NCBI GenBank assembly: GCA_965249775.1
Contig: OZ252253.1
Coordinates: 2,914,001 to 2,978,000 of the forward strand
Direction: 5' to 3'
DNA length: 64,000 nt
From: UBA822 sp965249775
GTDB lineage: Bacteria; Gemmatimonadota; Gemmatimonadetes; Longimicrobiales; Gaopeijiaceae
Part shown: one piece after another, positions 8,083 to 17,373 of the stretch
Position numbering within the stretch: the first letter of the stretch is position 1
Layout of the letters: every line of letters begins with the position of its first letter
The notes under the pieces: model-generated
Told to the model about the DNA's origin: nothing
Database searches by the model: none
What the model saw: the letters and a program-made list of their open reading frames with translations, nothing else
Program-made: the position numbers and the translations under genes

Positions 8083-11000
8083 ACGTCACCCGGGCTGCCA
8101 TCGAGCGGAACCGCGTCACGACCGCGCTGCTCATTCTGCTGTTGGTCAGCGGCGGATTCACCTACACGACCATGCCGCGGGCGGAGGATCCGGGCTTCGT
8201 CGTCCGCACGGCGGTCGTTATGACGTTCTTTCCAGGCGCCAGCCCGGAACGCGTCGAGCTGCTGGTCACCGATAAGATTGAGAAGGTGGTTCAAGAGATT
8301 CCAGAGCTGGACTACGTCACGTCCCAATCGACGACGGGCACGTCGATCGTATGGGCGGAGATCCAGCCGAGCTACAAAGAGATGCGTCCGATCTGGGACG
8401 ACCTAAGGCGGAAAGTGGAGAGGGCGGCTCCTGATCTGCCAGAGGGGATCATCGGGCCGGTGGTGAACGACGAGTTTGGCGACGTCTTCGGAACCATCAT
8501 CGCAGTCACGGGCGATGGCGAGGACTATTCCTACGCCGAGCTCAAGGATGTCGCCGACGATGTACGCGACGAGCTGCTCAGTATCGGCGAAGTGGCCAAG
8601 GTCGAGATCTACGGTGCGCAGGAAGAGCGCGTGTTCGTCGAATACAACAACGCGCGATTGGCGGAGGTGGGCATTTCGCCGTTTCAGCTGCAGGCGATTC
8701 TCGAATCCCGCAACATCATCATCCCGGGTGGCGCCATCACAACCAGCGCCGAGCGGATTGCACTTGAGCCTTCCGGTAATTTCGAAAGCGTGGACGACCT
8801 CCGGAGGAGCGTCATTCACCTGCCGGGAAGCAACGATGTCATCGCCCTGCAGGACATCGCCACGGTGCGCCGCGGATATGTGGATCCACCGCAGACGATG
8901 ACGAGGGCGTCGGGCATCAAAGCGCTGGCGCTGGCGATCTCGATGCGGGAAGGCGGCAACATCATCTCGCTGGGTGAACAGTTCACGCCGGTGTTCGAGC
9001 GCGTGAAAGCGTCGTACCCAATAGGGATCGAGTTCGACCTTGTCGCCTACCAACCGGACGTCGTCGACAGGAAGATCAACGAATTCGTAACGAACCTGCT
9101 GCAGGCCATCGGCGTGATCGTTCTGGTCATGCTGGTCACGCTGGGAATTCGCACTGGCCTCGTCGTCTCGACTTTGATCCCCATGACGATTCTGACCTCG
9201 CTCCTAATCATGCCGCTGTTCGATGTCGGGCTTCACCAGATGTCGTTGGCGGCGTTGATCATCGCCCTGGGCATCATGGTGGACAACGCCATCGTCATGT
9301 CCGAGTCGATCATGGTGCGCCTGGCCGAGGGTCGTGATCGCCTCGAGGCGGTCGTGGAGTCCGCCACGGAGCTCCGGATCCCGTTGCTCACCGCGTCGCT
9401 CACGACGGCAGCAGCGTTCTTGCCGATGTATCTCGCTGAATCGACGGCCGGCGAGTACGTGGGATCCATCTTCATCGTTATTACGATCACACTGCTCAGT
9501 TCGTGGATTCTCTCTCTGACGATGATTCCCTTGTTCAGCTTCCGGTTTCTCAAGGTGAAGAAGGCGGAATCCGCAGACCGGTATGAATCGGGTGTCTACC
9601 GGCGATACCGAGGGTTGCTGGTGGCGGTGCTCAAGCACCGCGCATTGAGCCTTGCGGGAACGGCCGGATTGTTCGGCGTAACGATGTTCATGTTTGGCTT
9701 CGTGCCGAATATCTTCTTCCCCCCGTCCGACCGCCCGATGATTCAGGGGGAGATCAAGCTTCCAGTGGGCACGCCCATCGAGCAAACGGAACGGGTGGCT
9801 ATAGAGGTGGAGGGCTTCATCCGGGATTCGCTCATCACGACGGAGGACCGCCCAGCAGGCGTCACTAACTGGGCCACCTTCGTGGGCGAAGGGGCGCCGC
9901 GGTACATGCTCCCGTACAATCGCGAGTTGGCCAGTCCCGAGTACGCGTTCCTGATGATCAACGTGAATGAGCTGTCGGCCATCCCCACGACGATCTCGCG
10001 TCTGGAGCAGTTTGCACACCGGACGTTGCCGGGTGCGATAACGAAGTTCGCCGCGCCGCCCCTCGGTCCGCCTGTGAACTCACCCATCGAGGTTCGGATT
10101 TCGGGACGGGATACGGATGTGCTCTTCGGGCTGGTGGATCAGGTCAAAGCGCAGATGGCCCAGGTCGGCGGCGCCCGGAACATCACCGACGACTGGGGAC
10201 AACGGACGAAGAAGCTGCTGGTAAAGGTGAACGAGCCGCGTGCGCGGCGCGCGGGTGTCTCGAGTCGTGACGTCGCCGTGTCCCTTCAGACGGCGTTTTC
10301 CGGCTTCCCCACCACCCAGTATCGGGAAGAAGACAAGATCATCCCAGTTACTCTTCGCTCGGTGGAAGCAGATCGGAACGATCTGGGGAAGGTCGAGAGC
10401 CTAAACGTCTATGCTCAAGCGACCGGGCAGACCGTGCCCCTGAAGCAGGTTGCAGACGTCGAGGTCGTGTGGCAGCCGTCCAAGATCCGGCGGCGAGATC
10501 GCTTCAGGACGGTGGCGGTGCTGGCGGACGTAGAGGCTGGCGTAACGGCTGCCGAGGTGAACGCCCAACTGGTGCCGTGGCTCGAGGAAGAGAGCGCGGA
10601 ATGGGCTCTGGGATACCGCTATGAGATCGGCGGTGAAGCTGAAGAAGCCCGCACGTCGCAGGCTTCGATCAATGTGAAGATGCCGATCATGATGCTAATC
10701 ATCGTGCTACTGCTGGTTGCCCAGTTCAACTCATTCCGTCGGCCGTTGATCATCTTGCTCACGATTCCGCTCGGATTGATCGGCGTGGTATTCGGATTAC
10801 TCGTGACCGGCTCGTACTTCGGGTTCATGACCCTTCTTGGGGTCTTTGCGCTTGCAGGCATCGTGATCAACAACGCCATAGTGCTCATCGATCGGATTCG
10901 GATCGAGATCGACGAACACGGCCTCGATCCCGCACGCGCCGTGATCGAAGCGGCGCAACGCCGGCTGCGGCCGATTCTGTTGACGACGGCGACCACTGCG

Positions 11001-11192
11001 GCGGGGTTGCTTCCCCTCTGGTATGGAGGTGGACCCATGTGGAAGCCCATGGCCATCGCGATCATCTTCGGGCTCTTGTTCGCCACCGTGCTGACGTTGG
11101 GCTTTGTGCCGCTGCTTTATTCTCTTCTTCCGCGTGAGCTTCAAAGGATTCGCATACGATCAGGCGGGCGCGTCGGAGGGACGCTGATATGA
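8079..11192 (+). CDS. RND family efflux pump, inner-membrane transporter
   Basis: 1037 residues, normal for the AcrB/HAE family. It has one N-terminal transmembrane helix, two large periplasmic loops and two bundles of helices. The proton-relay region of helix 4 reads 'GIMVDNAIVM', so the first Asp of the AcrB pair is kept and the second is Asn. The helix 10 region reads 'GIVINNAIVLID' and lacks the AcrB Lys. Both are seen in RND subfamilies other than AcrB proper. It exports small molecules with the adaptor and TolC fusion encoded just upstream. The substrate cannot be read from sequence: drugs, lipids and metabolites are all possible. The heavy-metal (CusA/CzcA) signature residues are not evident. 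Confidence 0.93.
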   Translation: MNVTRAAIERNRVTTALLILLLVSGGFTYTTMPRAEDPGFVVRTAVVMTFFPGASPERVELLVTDKIEKVVQEIPELDYVTSQSTTGTSIVWAEIQPSYKEMRPIWDDLRRKVERAAPDLPEGIIGPVVNDEFGDVFGTIIAVTGDGEDYSYAELKDVADDVRDELLSIGEVAKVEIYGAQEERVFVEYNNARLAEVGISPFQLQAILESRNIIIPGGAITTSAERIALEPSGNFESVDDLRRSVIHLPGSNDVIALQDIATVRRGYVDPPQTMTRASGIKALALAISMREGGNIISLGEQFTPVFERVKASYPIGIEFDLVAYQPDVVDRKINEFVTNLLQAIGVIVLVMLVTLGIRTGLVVSTLIPMTILTSLLIMPLFDVGLHQMSLAALIIALGIMVDNAIVMSESIMVRLAEGRDRLEAVVESATELRIPLLTASLTTAAAFLPMYLAESTAGEYVGSIFIVITITLLSSWILSLTMIPLFSFRFLKVKKAESADRYESGVYRRYRGLLVAVLKHRALSLAGTAGLFGVTMFMFGFVPNIFFPPSDRPMIQGEIKLPVGTPIEQTERVAIEVEGFIRDSLITTEDRPAGVTNWATFVGEGAPRYMLPYNRELASPEYAFLMINVNELSAIPTTISRLEQFAHRTLPGAITKFAAPPLGPPVNSPIEVRISGRDTDVLFGLVDQVKAQMAQVGGARNITDDWGQRTKKLLVKVNEPRARRAGVSSRDVAVSLQTAFSGFPTTQYREEDKIIPVTLRSVEADRNDLGKVESLNVYAQATGQTVPLKQVADVEVVWQPSKIRRRDRFRTVAVLADVEAGVTAAEVNAQLVPWLEEESAEWALGYRYEIGGEAEEARTSQASINVKMPIMMLIIVLLLVAQFNSFRRPLIILLTIPLGLIGVVFGLLVTGSYFGFMTLLGVFALAGIVINNAIVLIDRIRIEIDEHGLDPARAVIEAAQRRLRPILLTTATTAAGLLPLWYGGGPMWKPMAIAIIFGLLFATVLTLGFVPLLYSLLPRELQRIRIRSGGRVGGTLI

Positions 11193-11256
11193 GACGGTCG
11201 CGGGGGGAGGTCTCGGTCCCGCGCGACGATAGCTACATCTTCACGGAGGACCTGCC

Positions 11257-11799
11257 ATGGCTGACGTGCAAACCCTTATCGATCGCAACCTCGAGTTCGC
11301 CGGCAGCTTCGACCAGGGGGACTTGGCCATCCTGCCCCGCCTTTCGACACTGGTCGTAACCTGTCTCGACGCCCGGGTCGACCCGGCGCACTTTTTCGGT
11401 CTCCGGCTTGGGGATGCCGTCGTGATGCGCAACATCGGCGGGCGAATCACCGACCATACCATTGAGCAAATCGCCATTTTGCTCGCGTTGGCTGGGCTCG
11501 TCGGGGGTGGTGCCTTCGAGGTGGCGATCGTCCATCACACCGACTGCGGGACCAGCCGCTTCGTCAACCCTGAGGTTAGACAGAAGTTGGGCCAGGCCGC
11601 CGGGACCGGCGATGCAGCGATCGAGAGGCTTGCCATCACCGACCCGCAGATCAGCGTGGCCGAGGACCTCGACCGGCTCCGGGCCGCGCCCATTCTACCG
11701 GACGACCTCGTCGTTGCTGGCTACGTCTATGACGTCACCGACGGGCACGTGCGTGAAGTCTTCGCGCCGGCATCGCTGCGCGAAGGGGCACGATCGTGA
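11257..11799 (+). CDS. Beta-carbonic anhydrase-like protein
   Basis: 180 residues with GGAGGA six bases before ATG 11257. Zinc-binding motifs are in place: 'CLDARVDP' (Cys36, Asp38/Arg40 dyad) and 'HHTDCG' (His94, Cys97). Beta-carbonic anhydrases hydrate CO2 reversibly in the cytoplasm. The protein is shorter than many plant-type members but close to small bacterial ones, and similar proteins are sometimes annotated only as carbonic anhydrase-related. A near-identical C-terminal half occurs at the start of the window. It follows the RND operon after 64 bases and may be read from the same promoter. Confidence 0.85.
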   Translation: MADVQTLIDRNLEFAGSFDQGDLAILPRLSTLVVTCLDARVDPAHFFGLRLGDAVVMRNIGGRITDHTIEQIAILLALAGLVGGGAFEVAIVHHTDCGTSRFVNPEVRQKLGQAAGTGDAAIERLAITDPQISVAEDLDRLRAAPILPDDLVVAGYVYDVTDGHVREVFAPASLREGARS

Positions 11800-11939
11800 C
11801 GAGGCTTCTGTGCGCCACCATCTTCACTGTTCGGTAGTCGCCGTGGGGGCCAAGAACGCGTGTTGGATCCGATCGAGCTCGAGTCGGTCGATGCACTCTG
11901 CGTCCAGGAGACCAGTCTCCAGCAGAAAAGGAGCAGGAC

Positions 11940-12606
11940 ATGGCAGCGTACGACTACGACGTCCTAGTCGTGGGAGCCGGACAGGGTGGGCTTCCGGCTG
12001 CCCACATGGCGGCGAACCTGCGAGCCAAGGTCGCATTGATCGAGGAGCGCGAGGTCGGCGGCACCTGAGTCAACGAAGGGTGCGTACCCACCAAGGCCCT
12101 ACTCCGTTCGGCCGAGGTCATGCACCTGGTTGCCCGGCGGGACGGCTGAATTCGGAGTCGAAGTCGAGGGCCAAGTTCGCTTCCACTTGGATCAGGCCGT
12201 TGCCCGCAAGGACTCGATCGTCGAAGGCATCCACAAGTCGATCTATGGCGCCCTCGACCGGCGAAAAGAAGCGATTGACTTACTCCGAGGGGAAGCTCGT
12301 TTCCTGAACGAGCATGAGATCGAAACGGGAGATGGCCGCTTGAGCTTCGAGAAGGCCATCGTGGCCACCGGGGCGCGTCGAGTCGTACCACCCATTCCCG
12401 GTCTGGAGGAGGTCGAGTTTCTCACCAACCAAACCGCCCTCGATCTGAATGATCTCCCCTCCAGCATGATCATCGTGGGCGGCGGCTATGTCGGCATCGA
12501 GTTCGCCCAGATGTACGGTCGTTTCGGCACCGAAGTGACTCTCCTCGGCCGCAACAGCCGGCTGGCGTCCATGGAGGATCCGGATCTGGCGGAGCTCCTT
12601 AGCTCG
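11940..12606 (+). pseudogene. Decayed pyridine nucleotide-disulfide oxidoreductase (MerA/dihydrolipoamide dehydrogenase type)
   Basis: A good start (AAAAGGAGCAGGAC then ATG 11940) opens an FAD-binding motif 'YDVLVVGAGQGGLPAA' and 'VGGT-VNEGCVPTKALLRSAEV'. The first redox cysteine codon of the CxxxxC pair is TGA (12067-12069). The frame shifts near 12130, where homology resumes as 'AEFGVEVEG'. It continues through 'KAIVATGARRVVPPIPGLEE' and the NAD-binding 'MIIVGGGYVGIEFAQMYGRFGTEVTLL' to 'EDPDLAEL' near 12600. The C-terminal dimerisation domain is missing. One stop, one frameshift and a 3' truncation make this a pseudogene. The tail of the second frame runs on into the dodecin gene, which has its own start. 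Confidence 0.85.
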
Positions 12607-12699
12607 CGACGGACGATCGTGGCCACGACGTACGTTGCGCGTAGATTGATGCTTAGTCCATTACGTGGCGGCCACACTGCTGGAGGAGGAGAAAAGAAG

Positions 12700-12915
12700 A
12701 TGGCTGAAAGCGTTTACAAAGTGATCGAGCTAGTAGGAACCTCTACTGAGTCGTGGGAGAAGGCTGCGGCAACAGCCGTCCAACATGCTTCCCGGTCGCT
12801 GCGGGACCTGCGTGTGGCGGAGGTCTCCGAGCTGGACCTGCAGCTCAAGGACGGTGTCGTTCAGAGCTACCGCGCGAAGGTCAAAGTCTCCTTCAAGTAC
12901 GAAGCCGGCGACTAA
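12700..12915 (+). CDS. Dodecin family flavin-binding protein
   Basis: 71 residues from ATG 12700 with a strong GGAGGAGG site ten bases upstream. The sequence has the family layout: 'VYKVIELVGTSTESWEKAA' (strand and helix), 'ASRSLRDLRVAEVSELDLQLKDG' and 'YRAKVKVSFKYE'. Dodecins assemble as twelve-subunit hollow spheres that store flavins, or CoA in some bacteria, and protect the cell from photochemistry. The conserved flavin-stacking Trp is present at about residue 20 (ESWEKA). The gene lies directly behind the remains of a flavoprotein gene and converges on fadE. Confidence 0.92.
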   Translation: MAESVYKVIELVGTSTESWEKAAATAVQHASRSLRDLRVAEVSELDLQLKDGVVQSYRAKVKVSFKYEAGD

Positions 12916-12995
12916 GAACACCCTACGAAGCGTGGTCGGGAGTGGGTCCCGGATCGGGGGGGTCGACCCCTCCGCCGTAGTCGGTAGCGTCGACC

Positions 12996-15416
12996 TTATC
13001 CTCTCAGGGAACGAAACGCCTCGGGAGCAAACGCATCGACCTGAATCACCTCGTCCCGGACGTCATCAGCGCTGAGCACGGCCCGGCGCTCCTGTGCAGT
13101 GACGATGCCGGCCTCGACCGCTCGGTCCAGCAACGCGTCCCCGGGCGCTTTGTCCAGGAGGCCCGCCCGGACCGCGTCCCGGATCTTCCTTTCCACTGCC
13201 AGAGCTGGAAGGGCATGATCCAGGGCGGCATCAAGCTGGCCGAGACCGGGCTCGTGGGCTGGGGGAATGTAGATGTCACGCGTCAGCGCCTGGCATACTT
13301 CTCGATCGTCGAGAAGTCCGCGCGCCACGGCGCCGCCAAGCTTGTCGCTCGGCGGACTGAGGCGGGCACCCAGTGGGAATACCACGGGCCACAACGCCCA
13401 CGCCGCGAGACGGTTGGGCAGGTTACGGAGAATCCCTACCAGCGCCGTCTGAATCTCATGCAGGGCGTGCACACAGGACCACTCCACGAACGGAACGTCA
13501 CAGGCGCGCTCCCCTTCGTCGATGAATCGCTTCAGCACGGCCGAGCCGAGGTACATCCAAGCCAATGCGTCGGCCAGGCGTCCACTGATCTTCTCCCGGC
13601 GCTTGAGCTTACCTCCCAGGGTGGCCATCGCCGCATCGGATACGACTGCGAAGGCTGCGCTCATACGGGTTAGCTGACCGAAGTACCGCTTCGCCTTCCC
13701 CCTCACGGGAGGCCTCACCAATCGGCCATTCGTCACTCCGAGTAGCACGGCTCGCACTGCATTGACGATCACGAAGCCCACGTGACCGAAAAAGGCACGG
13801 TCGAAACGCCGCACGTCACCCTCCGCCACCGCCCGCATTTCCTCCTGCGCATGTGGGTGGCAACGGATCGCCCCCTGGCCATAAATGATCATGGAACGAG
13901 TGAGGATGTTGGCCCCTTCGACGGTAATGCCGATCGGCACAGCTTGATACGCACGGGCGAGGATGTTGCGCGGCCCCCGACAGATCGCGGCGCCCGCACG
14001 GATATCCATGGCGTCGTTCACCACCCGGCGCATCGCCTCGGTCAGGTAGGCCTTCACGATGGCTGAGGCCACCGCCGGTCGCTCCCCGGCGTCAACGGCC
14101 CCGGCCGTCATCGTGCGTGCGGCGTTCATTGCATAGGTGAGCCCCCCAATGCGGGCCAGCGGCTCCTCGATACCCTCGAATCTGCCGATCGGGGTATCGA
14201 ACTGTTCGCGGACCGTGGCGTAGGCCCCAACCACCCGGGTGGCTAGCTCGGCCGAAGCCCCGGCGAGGGATGGAAGTGAGATAGACCGGCCCGCGGCCAG
14301 ACTCTCCATGAGCATCCGCCACCCCTCACCAGCCATCTCACGTCCCCCGATGATGAAGTCCACCGGAACGAAAACGTCGCGGCCCCAGTTGGGTCCGATC
14401 TGAAACGGCACACCCAGGGGATCGTGTCGAGCGCCGATCTCGATCCCGGCCGTATCGGCGGGGATCAGGGCGCACGTGATCCCGAGGTCTTCCTCCTGCC
14501 CCAACAGCCCGTCCGGATCGAGGAGCCTGAACGCGAGCCCGATCACTGTTGCGACCGGTCCCAACGTGATGTAGCGCTTGCGCCAATTGAGGCGCATTCC
14601 CAGAACCTCTTCACCGCGATAGGTCCCGCGGCATACGGTGCCTATGCTCTGGGTCGCTGCGGCATCGCTGCCTGCCTCGGGGCCGGTCAGGGCGAAGCAA
14701 GGGATCTCCTCGCCCGTCGCCAGCCGAGGGAGATACCGGCTCTTCTGCTCTTCAGTACCGTATCGGTGGAGGAGCTCGGCCGGTCCTAGCGAGTTGGGCA
14801 CCATGACGGTCACCGCGGTCGTTACGCTGCGGCTCGCCAATTTCGTGACAACGGCCGTATGGGCCGCCGCGGAGAAGCCGAGTCCACCGTACTCCTGGGG
14901 GATGATCATGCCCAGGAAGCCGTGCCGTTTGATGAACTCCCACACCTCCGATGGAAGATCTCCCCCTTGAACTACCTCCCATTCGTTGACGGATGCGCAG
15001 AGTTCCTCGACCGGGCCATCGAGGAACGCACGTTCTGCCTCGGACAAGCCGCGTATCTTGAAAGCGAGGAGCTTCCGCCAGTCGGGATCACCGGAGAAGA
15101 GATCGCCGTCCCACCAGACGGTCCCCGCTTCTAGGGCGATTCGCTCAGTATCTCCCATCCGAGGGAGGAGCGGTGCGATGAGCCGCATCACCCACGAGCT
15201 CACCAGGGCACGGCGCAGTGGCCGGGCTCCGAAGAGGAGCGCAAGGATCCCGAATCCGCCGGCTACCACACCATAGAGGGCTGGAGAATCCACGCCCCCT
15301 GCCGTCCACCAGATCAAGCCGAGCGCCCCAGGGGTCACCCACGCCCAGAAGCTGCGGCCTTGATAAGCCAGGGTCACACCGAGAAGCAAGAGCACCGCGA
15401 GAACGACGATGATCAT
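12996..15416 (-). CDS. fadE: Acyl-CoA dehydrogenase FadE
   Basis: 806 residues, close to E. coli FadE (814). ATG 15416 is chosen for the GGAGG five bases upstream; a longer upstream frame is not needed. Two hydrophobic helices (residues 1-60) anchor it at the membrane. The acyl-CoA dehydrogenase domains follow ('GFLGMIIPQEYGGLGFSAAAHT', 'PCFALTGPEAGSDAAATQS', 'REQFDTPIGRFEGIEEPLARIGG', 'EGANILTRSMIIYGQGAIRCHP'), then the FadE-specific C-terminal domain (DUF1974). It catalyses the first, FAD-dependent dehydrogenation of acyl-CoA in beta-oxidation. It stands alone and converges on the dodecin gene. A perfect GGGGTCGACCCC palindrome lies between them near 12959-12970. Confidence 0.92.
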   Translation of the reverse strand: MIIVVLAVLLLLGVTLAYQGRSFWAWVTPGALGLIWWTAGGVDSPALYGVVAGGFGILALLFGARPLRRALVSSWVMRLIAPLLPRMGDTERIALEAGTVWWDGDLFSGDPDWRKLLAFKIRGLSEAERAFLDGPVEELCASVNEWEVVQGGDLPSEVWEFIKRHGFLGMIIPQEYGGLGFSAAAHTAVVTKLASRSVTTAVTVMVPNSLGPAELLHRYGTEEQKSRYLPRLATGEEIPCFALTGPEAGSDAAATQSIGTVCRGTYRGEEVLGMRLNWRKRYITLGPVATVIGLAFRLLDPDGLLGQEEDLGITCALIPADTAGIEIGARHDPLGVPFQIGPNWGRDVFVPVDFIIGGREMAGEGWRMLMESLAAGRSISLPSLAGASAELATRVVGAYATVREQFDTPIGRFEGIEEPLARIGGLTYAMNAARTMTAGAVDAGERPAVASAIVKAYLTEAMRRVVNDAMDIRAGAAICRGPRNILARAYQAVPIGITVEGANILTRSMIIYGQGAIRCHPHAQEEMRAVAEGDVRRFDRAFFGHVGFVIVNAVRAVLLGVTNGRLVRPPVRGKAKRYFGQLTRMSAAFAVVSDAAMATLGGKLKRREKISGRLADALAWMYLGSAVLKRFIDEGERACDVPFVEWSCVHALHEIQTALVGILRNLPNRLAAWALWPVVFPLGARLSPPSDKLGGAVARGLLDDREVCQALTRDIYIPPAHEPGLGQLDAALDHALPALAVERKIRDAVRAGLLDKAPGDALLDRAVEAGIVTAQERRAVLSADDVRDEVIQVDAFAPEAFRSLRG

Positions 15417-15623
15417 CGGTCCTCCAATGGCGTTAGGTGGCGTGTAGCGTGCCATCACAGACCTCGCAAGGGCGTACTGGATTGCGCTCCACGTGCCACA
15501 GTGAACTGGGACGCCGCTGTAAGGAAATGCCCCCTTCGCCCACTCACTGGCAAGTAATGGAATCCGGTTGATGGCCTCGCTGGATTTGCGACTGTGAAAA
15601 CGCGCTAGATGAGGAGACATAAA

Positions 15624-16070
15624 ATGAGCACGAGAGAACTGAAGTGGGGCGCCTACGGCGGCATCGCCGGTGGTTTGATCTTCGGAGTGATGATGGGAAT
15701 GATGGGCATGCTTCCGATGATCGGAAGTATGGTCGGCCAACCGACGGCCGGCGCCGGTTTCGTTGTACACATGGTGAACAGCATAATCATCGGGGTCGGC
15801 TTCGCTATTGTACTCGGCCGATTCGTGAGCGGGACTTCCAGCGGTGTGGGGATCGGCCTCGCATACGGTGGGGCCTGGTGGATTCTTGGACCGCTCACCT
15901 TGATGCCGCTCTTCATGGGCATGGGCTTAGGCGTTAACTGGAACGCCGCCGCTGCTGTGGCCATGCTCCCCAGCCTGGTCGGTCACCTGATGTACGGCGG
16001 CATCCTCGGCCTGGTTTACACCTGGCTCCGTCACAGCGATGTCGACGCGGTCCTAGCGACCGACGGCTGA
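15624..16070 (+). CDS. Small multi-helix membrane protein, function unknown
   Basis: 148 residues from ATG 15624 with GAGGAG seven bases upstream, preferred over the ATG 15 bases earlier. About four hydrophobic helices rich in Gly and Met ('GGLIFGVMMGMMGMLPMIGSM', 'NSIIIGVGFAIVLGRFV', 'GGAWWILGPLTLMPLFMGMGL', 'MLPSLVGHLMYGGILGLVYTW'). I do not recognise a named family; similar Gly/Met-rich proteins are annotated as uncharacterised membrane proteins. It is divergent from fadE across 207 bases and converges on the intact dedA. Confidence 0.7.
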   Translation: MSTRELKWGAYGGIAGGLIFGVMMGMMGMLPMIGSMVGQPTAGAGFVVHMVNSIIIGVGFAIVLGRFVSGTSSGVGIGLAYGGAWWILGPLTLMPLFMGMGLGVNWNAAAAVAMLPSLVGHLMYGGILGLVYTWLRHSDVDAVLATDG

Positions 16071-16156
16071 TGGAAAAACGCGGACGCAGGATGCATCGGG
16101 GGGAGGGCGTCCGAAGGGGCGCCGGCTCCTCCCGGCGGGGGCGGCTGGCCCGCGCT

Positions 16157-16810
16157 TCAGGCGTCCTCAGACCGGACCTTGCGACCGACAGCTGAAACGA
16201 GTATACGAACGCCAGCTTTCTGGTGGAAACGAACCTGCCATAGCCGCCAGGCCGCGGCAAGGACGATCAACATCAGGACCACCACCACCGCCCTGTTGTA
16301 CGTCAGTGCCCACTCGATCGCTGGCGTCACTTGATCAGAGAAGATCCAACCGGCACCCGTGTAGATCGCCGCCCATAGGATCAGGGCGGCCCCGTCGGCG
16401 AGGAGGAAGCGAAGTGTCCCGAAACCGGCTAGACCCGCCGCTACGGCGATAAGGTTTCCTGATCCAGGGAGCATCTTCGCAAGCAGGATGTATGGAGTGC
16501 CTAGGCGAGAAAGCCGATCCTTGACCGTCAAGACACAGGCCGTCGGGTTGGACGAAAGCCCGCAGGCCACGTCGATCAACCAAGAGCCTTGTCGACGGCC
16601 TATCGTGTACCACCCCAGGTCGGCGAGCCAGCCGCCTGCCGCCACGGATACCACCACCCCCCAAAAGCCGAGGGTCCCTGAGGCGACCAACGCTCCTCCC
16701 CCGATGAGCACCGGCACGCTGACGATGGGCACACCGACGAACTCGGCGAAGCCCACGGCGAAGAACACCCAGTAGCCGTAGCTACTCAGGAAGGCATCGA
16801 GCGTTTCCAA
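16157..16810 (-). CDS. DedA family membrane protein (intact copy)
   Basis: 217 residues from a TTG start, the same start codon position as in the broken copy at 3665-4318. Motifs: 'VGFAEFVGVPIVSVPVLIGGG' in the first re-entrant region and 'LLAKMLPGSGNLIAVAAGLAGFGTLRF', where other DedA proteins have the R-x-x-P-G/R-x-x-x-x-x-A-G pattern. About five or six membrane segments. DedA/VTT proteins act in membrane homeostasis, and several flip undecaprenyl phosphate or phospholipids. The ribosome binding site is weak. The two dedA copies lie on opposite sides of the RND operon in the same orientation. Confidence 0.85.
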   Translation of the reverse strand: METLDAFLSSYGYWVFFAVGFAEFVGVPIVSVPVLIGGGALVASGTLGFWGVVVSVAAGGWLADLGWYTIGRRQGSWLIDVACGLSSNPTACVLTVKDRLSRLGTPYILLAKMLPGSGNLIAVAAGLAGFGTLRFLLADGAALILWAAIYTGAGWIFSDQVTPAIEWALTYNRAVVVVLMLIVLAAAWRLWQVRFHQKAGVRILVSAVGRKVRSEDA

Positions 16811-17373
16811 GGGGTGCTTCGGTCGTCTCGAGTTCTGCGAATAGACTGCAGTGTCATGATCACGTCCTCATGGCAGAACCAGATCATACGCCCCAACTAC
16901 TGCGCCCATCAATATGCCGAACGCGCCGTCGCGACCCACCATTGTTCCAACTCCTGAGAGGGAGTTTTGAACTCGCATTTATCCTAAGCGGGGCTCCGTC
17001 CGTTTGCGAGAGCCTTGTGGTGTGACATTCGGGAGCACTCGGGTCTCGGGCATGGCCCCTTGAATTACCTGGCCCCGGCGTAGGTGCGTCTCGCGCCTCC
17101 TGAACGAGAAGACGGCCACCTCCGGACGATGGGACACGTACAGCTTCCTTTCGCCGCCAGCGGGAGAGCGGACGGGGCTCTCTACGAACTCCGTCGCGGG
17201 CAGTCTTCAGCCGGCACGTCCTGATGTCATGAATCTCCCGAGGCGGGGGGGAGACGCCTCAGTTCCTGGGGGGGGGGGACGGTTCCCCTAGGGTGCCGTC
17301 AGGGAGTGATCCGTAAGATTTTCGAGGTCAGGCGCTCTAACATCTGAGTGTCTCTCTTGATGGAGTTCGTTTT
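16811..17373. other. Long intergenic stretch with a G11 run
   Basis: About 560 bases with no convincing gene on either strand. Contents seen: a small hairpin AACTCC/GGAGTT at 16949-16966 followed by TT, a run of seven G near 17245, and a run of eleven G at 17268-17278. The last 100 bases should hold the promoter of the downstream gene. Confidence 0.6.

Noticed and set aside
9204..10019. 271-codon minus-strand frame inside the RND pump gene
   Set aside because: Antisense shadow of a well-supported gene; composition is His/Arg-rich without any domain.
12067..12069. TGA at the redox cysteine as a genuine selenocysteine codon
   Set aside because: A frameshift follows about 60 bases later and the C-terminal domain is missing; I could see no convincing SECIS hairpin just downstream. 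Kept as a finding to check but annotated as a pseudogene.
12242..12915. Real fusion of a flavoprotein fragment to dodecin
   Set aside because: The frames are continuous only by chance after the 3' truncation; dodecin has its own strong ribosome binding site and a start at the family's usual position.
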